Shown: in pieces, positions 14,767 through 19,461 of the stretch
Numbering within the stretch: the first letter of the stretch is position 1
Layout: each line of letters starts with the position of its first letter
NCBI GenBank assembly: GCA_937889225.1
Contig: CALAST010000033.1
Location: 1-19,461 of the forward strand
DNA from: an uncultured Lachnobacterium sp.
Lineage (GTDB): Bacteria; Bacillota; Clostridia; Lachnospirales; Lachnospiraceae
Direction: 5' to 3'
DNA: 19,461 bases
Program-made: the position numbers and the translations under genes
Notes under the pieces: generated by a model
Database searches by the model: none
What the model saw: only the letters and a program-made list of their open reading frames with translations
What the model was told of the DNA's origin: nothing

Positions 14767-15882
14767 TTATTTTGCTACTGTATACATACATCTTTCCAAA
14801 TCTGCCAAAAATTGCTCTACATTTTCTTTCTTGGTCGCCCAAGAAGTGCAAATACGCATGGTACGTCTGTTTTCATCCACAGCACCTTGGTCTTCCAATT
14901 TATAATTCTCTTTTAATGCTGCAACGACTTCATTTGGAAGGTTTACAAAAATCTGATTTGTTGGGGAATTTACGGCAAATTCTATGGATAAACTTTCTAA
15001 TTTTTCATGAATCAATTCTGCCATTTCCATTGCATGTCGGGAAATCTCATAATAAAGGTTAAGCGGACATTCACAATCCGGATTCGCTGCTTGCTCATGA
15101 ACGCAGGTATCTTTGCTGCTTCTACATTCAAATAATGTTTCAAATTGAATGCCAAGCAAACGTCCTTTTGCGAGCATACCTCCATGTTGCTTAATATTGT
15201 AACGAAAATCTGCCTTTAATTCCTGATTGGAAATGACAACAGCTTCGCCAAATAATGCCCCTACTTTTGTTCCGCCAATATAAAACACATCCGTATATTT
15301 TGCGATTGTTTCCAATGTAAGGTCATTTTCCTTACACATCAAACCATATCCCAAACGTGCTCCATCCATAAATAAATATGCTCCAAACTCTTTGCAAAGG
15401 GCATATAATGCTTTCAGTTCTTCTTCTTTGTAAATCGTTCCAAGTTCTGTCGGATTGGAAATATAGACCATTTTTGGTTGTGCCATATGCTCATCTCCGC
15501 CATTTGCAAAATGGCTCTCGAAAAGATGGCTTATGTCTTTTTCATAGATTTTTCCATCCGGTGACGGAATAGTAATACATTTATGCCCACTTGCTTCTAC
15601 TGCACCTGTTTCATGCACATTAATATGCCCTGTTTCGGCACAGATAACGCCTTGATATGGTTTTAAAGCAGAATCAATAACTGTTACATTGGTCTGTGTT
15701 CCACCTACTAAAAAATGCACATCTAATGATTCATCTTTACACTCTTTTTTGATATAGTCTGCTGCATTTTTACAATGTTCATCCATCCCATAACCAATTG
15801 TCTGTTCCATATTGGTTTCTATTAATCTCTCTAAAATTCTTGGGTGAGCCCCTTCTGTATAATCACAATTAAAAAATATCAT
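14767..15882 (-). CDS. ltaE: Low-specificity L-threonine aldolase with a repeat-derived insertion
   Basis: A 371-residue PLP enzyme that splits threonine to glycine and acetaldehyde. The fold-type I marks are GGTQTNVTVID (60-70), HINVHETGAVEASGHK (86-101), MDGARLGYG (172-180) and the Schiff-base lysine K206 in YIGGTKVGALFGEA. The protein reads normally to GRLLGIQFETLFE (240-252). About 23 unexpected residues follow (253-275, CRSSKDTCVHEQAANPDCEC then PLN), and then the family sequence resumes at LYYEISRHAMEMAE. The extra residues correspond exactly to repeat copy D (15058-15126), 69 bp and in frame. The insert lies between helices on the enzyme surface, so activity could survive; that is inference. 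AGAGGTAAGC before ATG is a good ribosome site. Confidence 0.92.
   Translation of the reverse strand: MIFFNCDYTEGAHPRILERLIETNMEQTIGYGMDEHCKNAADYIKKECKDESLDVHFLVGGTQTNVTVIDSALKPYQGVICAETGHINVHETGAVEASGHKCITIPSPDGKIYEKDISHLFESHFANGGDEHMAQPKMVYISNPTELGTIYKEEELKALYALCKEFGAYLFMDGARLGYGLMCKENDLTLETIAKYTDVFYIGGTKVGALFGEAVVISNQELKADFRYNIKQHGGMLAKGRLLGIQFETLFECRSSKDTCVHEQAANPDCECPLNLYYEISRHAMEMAELIHEKLESLSIEFAVNSPTNQIFVNLPNEVVAALKENYKLEDQGAVDENRRTMRICTSWATKKENVEQFLADLERCMYTVAK
15058..15126 (+). repeat. Dispersed palindromic repeat, copy D, inside ltaE
   Basis: The first 41 bases (15058-15098) match copy C at 35 of 41 positions by hand alignment, including the whole of the TTGCTCAT spacer end. The first hairpin is weakened to CGGA/TCCG. 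The second is GAA-c-GCAG (15099-15106) with CTGC-TTC (15116-15122), again a different sequence with pairing kept. On the coding strand it reads HEQAANPDCECPLN. The same frame of copies B and C is also open and ends DCEYPLN. Confidence 0.75.
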
Positions 15883-15922
15883 GCTTACCTCTTTTACTTC
15901 CTTTTTTATGTCAAATATATCT

Positions 15923-16702
15923 TTATTTTTCGATTTTCTTTCTCTGCTGTTTTGCTACGATACGTAAATATAAACTTCGTGGCAAAAATCTTCCAAATGT
16001 AACTGCCAGTTTCATATGAAATTCCGGTATAATGACTTTCTTTTTCGCAAACATGTTGTCAATGGCATAATTGACACAATACTCAGCGGAAATACCCTTG
16101 AGGGCAAATTTTACGTTTGCGACTTCATTAAATTCCGTATCTACAGGTCCCGGGCAAAGACAGCCTACATAAATGTGACTTTTGGCTTGTCTTAATTCTT
16201 CTGCAACTGCCTGTGTCAAGCTCGTAACATAGGCTTTTGTCGCATAATACGTAGACATAAACGGACCTGCCGGAATCAGCCCTGCGGAAGATGCAACATT
16301 TAAAATATAGCCGCTGTCTTTCTTTTTCATCTTTAAAAGTGCAAATTTCATAAACATATGCACCGCCTTAATATTTACATCCACCATATTTAAATCATTT
16401 TTTACATTTGTATCAAAAAATGCACCACATTCTCCAAAACCTGCGTTATTAATCCATATTTCTATCGGCAGGTCCTTTATTTGCTTAAGAAAAGATTTAC
16501 AATCTTCTGTTTTGGATACATCACAAACTATCGTTTTACACTTCACGCAAAACTTATTTTCCAAATTTTTTGCCAGTTCTTCCAATCGTTCCTTTCGTCT
16601 TGCCACAAGCACAAGCGGATATCCCTCTTTTGCTAAACGTTTTGCAAAGCATACGCCAAGCCCTGCACTTGCACCTGTAATTACTGCATATCCTTTATAC
16701 AT
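15923..16702 (-). CDS. Short-chain dehydrogenase/reductase
   Basis: A 259-residue classical SDR oxidoreductase. The cofactor motif is TGASAGLG (9-16), with basic ARRKERL at 34-40 suggesting NADP(H) preference. NNAGFG (85-90), the catalytic Ser139 in NVASSAG and the Y152-x-x-x-K156 pair in STYYATK are all present. It resembles the DltE/YqjQ-like SDRs that often carry a basic C-terminal tail (KQQRKKIEK here). The substrate is unknown. GGGGGA precedes the ATG. It reads toward ltaE, 40 bases away, so the two may share a transcript. Repeated motifs lie upstream (16745-16795). Confidence 0.88.
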   Translation of the reverse strand: MYKGYAVITGASAGLGVCFAKRLAKEGYPLVLVARRKERLEELAKNLENKFCVKCKTIVCDVSKTEDCKSFLKQIKDLPIEIWINNAGFGECGAFFDTNVKNDLNMVDVNIKAVHMFMKFALLKMKKKDSGYILNVASSAGLIPAGPFMSTYYATKAYVTSLTQAVAEELRQAKSHIYVGCLCPGPVDTEFNEVANVKFALKGISAEYCVNYAIDNMFAKKKVIIPEFHMKLAVTFGRFLPRSLYLRIVAKQQRKKIEK

Positions 16703-16744
16703 TTACTATTCCCCCATATCTATATATTCATTATAATGCTTAGT

Positions 16745-16795
16745 CTATCACTATACATCCTTTGTGCCACTATCATAATCCTTTGACTATCACTA
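16745..16795. promoter_or_regulatory. Phased direct repeats upstream of the SDR gene
   Basis: CTATCACTA occurs at 16745-16753 and 16787-16795, 42 bases apart, with a further CTATCA at 16770. ATCCTTTG occurs at 16757-16764 and 16778-16785, 21 bases apart (two helical turns). A TATAAT (minus) follows at about 16730 without a good -35. This layout would suit an activator binding on one face of the DNA; that role is inferred. Confidence 0.4.
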
Positions 16796-16803
16796 CATAT
16801 TAT

Positions 16804-17400
16804 TTATCTATTATATTCTTCTAACAATTCCCGAAAATGCGGTCCTAAATTGCCTTCTTTCCAATGTTTGCGGCAAAGTGCAATATAAGAACTGTTTCCT
16901 CCAAGACAAACCTGCTCACCTTCTCGGATAATCCCATTGTCATTAAAACGTGCATTGCATCGTGCCGCTTTTCCACACCAACACACTGTTTTGATTTCCT
17001 CAATTTTATCTGCCCATGCCAAAAGCCAAAGACTTCCTTCAAACAATTCATTGCGGAAGTCTGCACGAAGCCCATAACAAATAACCGGAATATCCAAATC
17101 ATCCACTAAATGCACCATATAGGCAATCTGCTCTTTTGTACAGAATTGTGCTTCATCTACAATGACACAATCGTATTCTTTTACCTCTTCTTCCGGCATT
17201 TTTACCAAATCTTCCACTAACATACATGGACTTTCCAGACCGATACGGGATTTTAAAACCAATTCCCCATCCCTTGTGTCCGTCATTGGTTTTGCTAAAA
17301 TGCATTTTTTTCCTCTTTCACGATAATTATACTCGACCATAAGTGCGTTTGCGGTTTTCGAACTGCCCATCGCACCATAGCGAAAAAATAACTTAGCCAT
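16804..17400 (-). CDS. tdk: Thymidine kinase (type II)
   Basis: A 198-residue enzyme that phosphorylates thymidine in pyrimidine salvage. The P-loop is GAMGSSKT (9-16). The Walker B/lasso motif is DEAQF (82-86), with catalytic E84. The zinc-binding cysteines are in CWCGK (140-144) and CRKH (176-179). The start at 17400 (MAKLFFRYGAMGSS) is chosen because it matches the family N-terminus and has GGAG 6 bases upstream; a frame from 17412 adds MEME over that ribosome site. The unknown gene at 17422-17820 lies immediately upstream, 21 bases away, and is probably co-transcribed. Confidence 0.95.
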   Translation of the reverse strand: MAKLFFRYGAMGSSKTANALMVEYNYRERGKKCILAKPMTDTRDGELVLKSRIGLESPCMLVEDLVKMPEEEVKEYDCVIVDEAQFCTKEQIAYMVHLVDDLDIPVICYGLRADFRNELFEGSLWLLAWADKIEEIKTVCWCGKAARCNARFNDNGIIREGEQVCLGGNSSYIALCRKHWKEGNLGPHFRELLEEYNR

Positions 17401-17421
17401 TTCCATCTCCATTTCTCTGCT

Positions 17422-17820
17422 TTAGTCTTCAATCGTAAGCTCTCTCTCACTTACATCCAACTTTACACTACTTGGATTTGCTTTGTACATTGTTAAAAGC
17501 AATTCCCACAATGCATGAATCTGATACGTCAGCATTTGAGAGGCTTCCACCGCATATGGAAGCAATGTATGAATATCAAAATAACGAATGCCAAGTGGCG
17601 GCAAAAATACAAGATTCGTTGTTTTTGTCTTTATTTTTGTACTGTGAATCATTTCATATGTAATCATCAAAAATTCTTTTCCCTTGTATTCACAGTAATA
17701 AGACACATAACATTCGTCCACATCCCAAACGATACCGTCCTCTTCTGTTTTTGGCTTTTTCTGTGCATCATTGTACTCGGTAGTCTGGCATTGTATCTCC
17801 GCTACGATAAATAGGTACAA
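17422..17820 (-). CDS. Hypothetical protein, start unclear
   Basis: An open frame of 132 codons with no recognised domain. The readable part, from about YNDAQKKPKTEEDGIVWDVD onward, looks like a real small alpha/beta protein (CEYKGKEFLMITYEM, LVFLPPLGIRYFDI) and ends KLDVSERELTIED. No ATG begins the frame; only a TTG without ribosome site fits at 17820. A GCGGAG followed by ATG at about 17767 is out of frame: it reads MPDYRVQ and stops. A 2-base deletion in the ATG frame after MPDY would explain this (MPDY then TEYNDAQ). It may therefore be a decayed or frameshifted gene next to the tnpB debris. It precedes tdk by 21 bases. Confidence 0.5.
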   Translation of the reverse strand: MYLFIVAEIQCQTTEYNDAQKKPKTEEDGIVWDVDECYVSYYCEYKGKEFLMITYEMIHSTKIKTKTTNLVFLPPLGIRYFDIHTLLPYAVEASQMLTYQIHALWELLLTMYKANPSSVKLDVSERELTIED

Positions 17821-17842
17821 ATTTTATCAAATTTACACAAAT

Positions 17843-17974
17843 TTATTCTGTGTCTGCTTTCACAATACAGACTTCCTGGTTCTTTGTGTCCGATTTTGCC
17901 AAGGCTACTTTCGTTTGGTCTAACACTCCACAGGCGTAAATTTCCCAGTAGCGATAGGTATTTTTATAGTATCC
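17843..17974 (-). pseudogene. Frameshifted C-terminal tail / RNA-overlap region of the tnpB
   Basis: Directly after the tnpB stop (17985) the +1 frame is open and reads GYYKNTYRYWEIYACGVLDQ and then TKVALAKSDTKNQEVCIVKA up to a TAA at 17843. EIYACGV and KNQEV resemble the INACGE and KQE tails I recall from IS605-type TnpB proteins. In another frame the same DNA reads ATGKFTPVE, like the TPVE tails of other TnpBs. The 3' end of such genes doubles as guide-RNA scaffold, so the nucleotide sequence may be what is conserved. A seven-A run at the junction makes slippage or frameshift plausible. No terminal hairpin is visible after it. Confidence 0.45.
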
Positions 17975-17984
17975 GTTTTTTTAC

Positions 17985-19178
17985 TTATACTATTTGTATT
18001 TGATACATTGCTAAATTGATACTTGCATTATAATCTCGGTCTATGATAAGTCCACACTTTTCACACTTATATATGCGGTCTTTTAACTTTAAGTCTTTCT
18101 TTATATTCCCACAACAAGAACATTTTTTTGAACTCGGATACCACCTATCGGCTTCTACAAATGCAATTCCGTATTTTTTGCATTTATATTGTAGCATTCT
18201 CTTACATTCATAAAACTTCTGTTGTGCGATTGCTTTGGAAAGATGTCTGTTTTTCATCATACCTTTTACATTCAAGTGTTCCATTACAATTCGAGATGGC
18301 TTGGTTCTCACTATCTCTGTTGTGATATGGTGCAAATAATTATTTCGGATTCCCGTTAGTTTTCGATATAGTAAACGAATTTTCTGTTTCTGTTTTTGGA
18401 TATTCTTACATTCTTTTAATGCTCGCTTCCAAATAGGATAACGCTTCTTTCCAACTACTTTATACGCTTTTATGTTGGCTTCTATTTTTCGGGAAAGTTT
18501 TCGCTGTTCTCGTTTCAACTTTTTTTCCAATTGTTTGACACGTTTCGTTTTGTTGATATTTTTATAGCGTTCTCCATTCGAACAAACCGCAAGTTCCTTT
18601 ACTCCAAGGTCGATTCCTAGACTCTCTCCGGTTAATGTTTCCTCTTTTTCCGCTATTTCATAGCTTATGGAAAGATACCAGTATTTTCCGTCAAACGAGA
18701 TTCTTGGATTTAAGTAGTGTTCTCCTTTTGGCAATTTCGGAAGTGGTTCCACGGTTTTTACAGTTCCTAACTTTTCGCCTTGAAATCCGTTTGGTTTTCG
18801 TTTCAAGGTTTCATAATTCACATAAAACTTCGGTTCACTTTTATGTTTCGATTTGAAGTTTGGCTTATCCGAAAGACCTTTGAAGTATTTCTGATAGGCT
18901 TCATTCGCATCCTTGACTGCTTGTTTCATCACGTTAGAGCTCACTTCTTTGAGCCATGTATGTGTGGTTGGCTTCAGTACGTGATTGATATACTTTCGCA
19001 CTTCTCCTTCGCTTACAAAACATGTTCCCGTTTTTCCATTCTCTAAATATGCCTGATACACCTTTTGTTGTTCTTCTAAAAAACAATTATATGACCATCT
19101 TGCCACACCTGCACTTTTCCAAAACAGTTCTTCCTGTTTCGGTGTTGGTAGCAGTCGGATTTTTCTTCCTATTTGCAT
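17985..19178 (-). CDS. tnpB: IS200/IS605-family TnpB (RNA-guided nuclease), C-terminal tail shifted
   Basis: A 397-residue TnpB/OrfB protein. The N-terminal helix-turn-helix/wedge part (MQIGRKIRLLPTPKQEELFW) is followed by RuvC motif I GIDLGVKELA (D190) and a long basic coiled region (210-275). RuvC II is RIVMEHLNVKGM (E300). A zinc finger CSCCG...CEKCG (C353, C356, C372, C375) and RuvC III DRDYNASINLA (D380/D382) complete it. All catalytic and zinc residues are present, so the core could be an active RNA-guided DNA nuclease. No tnpA is nearby. The protein stops shortly after RuvC III and the expected tail continues in another frame (17843-17974). The start at 19178 has only a weak AAGTGAG ribosome site. 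Confidence 0.93.
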   Translation of the reverse strand: MQIGRKIRLLPTPKQEELFWKSAGVARWSYNCFLEEQQKVYQAYLENGKTGTCFVSEGEVRKYINHVLKPTTHTWLKEVSSNVMKQAVKDANEAYQKYFKGLSDKPNFKSKHKSEPKFYVNYETLKRKPNGFQGEKLGTVKTVEPLPKLPKGEHYLNPRISFDGKYWYLSISYEIAEKEETLTGESLGIDLGVKELAVCSNGERYKNINKTKRVKQLEKKLKREQRKLSRKIEANIKAYKVVGKKRYPIWKRALKECKNIQKQKQKIRLLYRKLTGIRNNYLHHITTEIVRTKPSRIVMEHLNVKGMMKNRHLSKAIAQQKFYECKRMLQYKCKKYGIAFVEADRWYPSSKKCSCCGNIKKDLKLKDRIYKCEKCGLIIDRDYNASINLAMYQIQIV

Positions 19179-19339
19179 AGCTGTTTCTCACTTCTTTCGC
19201 ATCCGTTCTACGCAAAAAAGCAGTTATGGCTGTTTCATTTCTTTGCAATCTATCTTTTCTACCTATCTTCCGTTTCCACATTTACTACTTTTGCGTGTTC
19301 TTAGTATAACGTGTATACGGACGGTTGTAAATTATTTTT

Positions 19340-19461
19340 GTGTCATTGATACGCCGCGTTTCGCGGCATTTTGTATCTAGTTATCTCATTCACATGGAGT
19401 CGCAAGTTCCATGCAGTCTTACCGTCACCGGCAGACCTCTTATGCTTTCACATAAGCGTAG
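19340..19461 (-). mobile_element. Hairpin-rich IS605-type end at the window edge (partial)
   Basis: On the minus strand it carries CATGGA..TCCATG (19393-19413) and then GCCGCG-AAA-CGCGGC (19353-19367), separated by AATGAGATAACTAGATACAA. No protein frame is seen. The layout resembles the right end/RNA scaffold of an IS200/IS605-type element whose tnpB would lie beyond 19461. It could instead be the left end of the tnpB element at 17985-19178. TTGAT (plus strand, 19346-19350) directly flanks the GC hairpin; TTGAT is a known insertion/TAM motif in ISDra2, but it may be chance here. The 19179-19340 gap has no other feature I can support. Confidence 0.4.

Noticed and set aside
19087..19281. 64-codon minus-strand frame overlapping the tnpB start
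   Set aside because: Out of frame with tnpB, very basic and without a recognisable domain or ribosome site; best seen as a shadow frame.

Overview
The window is low-GC DNA from a spore-forming Clostridia-type Firmicute. A gut Lachnospiraceae member is the best guess: it carries spoIVA, S21 (rpsU), AT-rich SigA-type promoters with strong GGAGG ribosome sites, and IS200/IS605-type tnpB debris. The genus cannot be fixed from the sequence alone. Almost every gene is on the minus strand. The exceptions are a CLC-type anion transporter (9599-10858) and a small broken ORF at the left edge.

Layout, left to right. (1) 226-520: a plus-strand promoter, a 47-codon ORF that is open only if one A of a 7-A run is skipped, and a terminator. 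(2) 579-3982, minus: alaS, then a promoter and a roughly 400-nt leader full of hairpins whose 3' part resembles the RNA/right end of an IS605-family tnpB element, then rpsU and its terminator. (3) 4107-4304, minus: a small one-helix membrane protein with its own promoter. (4) 4496-5248: a metallo-beta-lactamase-fold hydrolase. (5) 5473-6297: purine nucleoside phosphorylase. (6) 6590-8179: spoIVA with an unusual Asn-rich linker, preceded by a lipid-kinase-like gene (8248-9171). (7) 9599-10858, plus: a CLC-family transporter that looks like the fluoride-exporting branch. (8) 11025-16702, minus: type I pullulanase, asparaginase, GNAT acetyltransferase, threonine aldolase and an SDR oxidoreductase. 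(9) 16804-17820: thymidine kinase and an unknown protein. (10) 17843-19461: an IS605-type tnpB with intact RuvC and zinc-finger residues but a frameshifted C-terminal tail, and the hairpin-rich end of what may be another IS605-type element at the window edge.

The genes are mainly housekeeping: translation, nucleotide salvage (punA, tdk), amino-acid catabolism (ansA, ltaE), alpha-glucan debranching (pulA) and spore-coat assembly (spoIVA). They do not form one pathway, and most look like separate short transcription units.

The most interesting non-gene signal is a dispersed palindromic repeat with four copies here. It has a conserved hairpin (AGCGGAT/ATCCGCT), a conserved spacer (TCGCTACTTGCTCAT) and a second hairpin whose sequence varies while its pairing is kept. 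Three copies are intergenic. One of these (12999-13166) carries three further hairpins nested inside its second stem. The fourth lies inside the threonine aldolase gene as an apparent 69-bp in-frame insertion encoding about 23 extra residues. This resembles, by analogy only, the Rickettsia palindromic elements that insert into protein genes. The second strongest signal is the structured RNA-like leader of rpsU.
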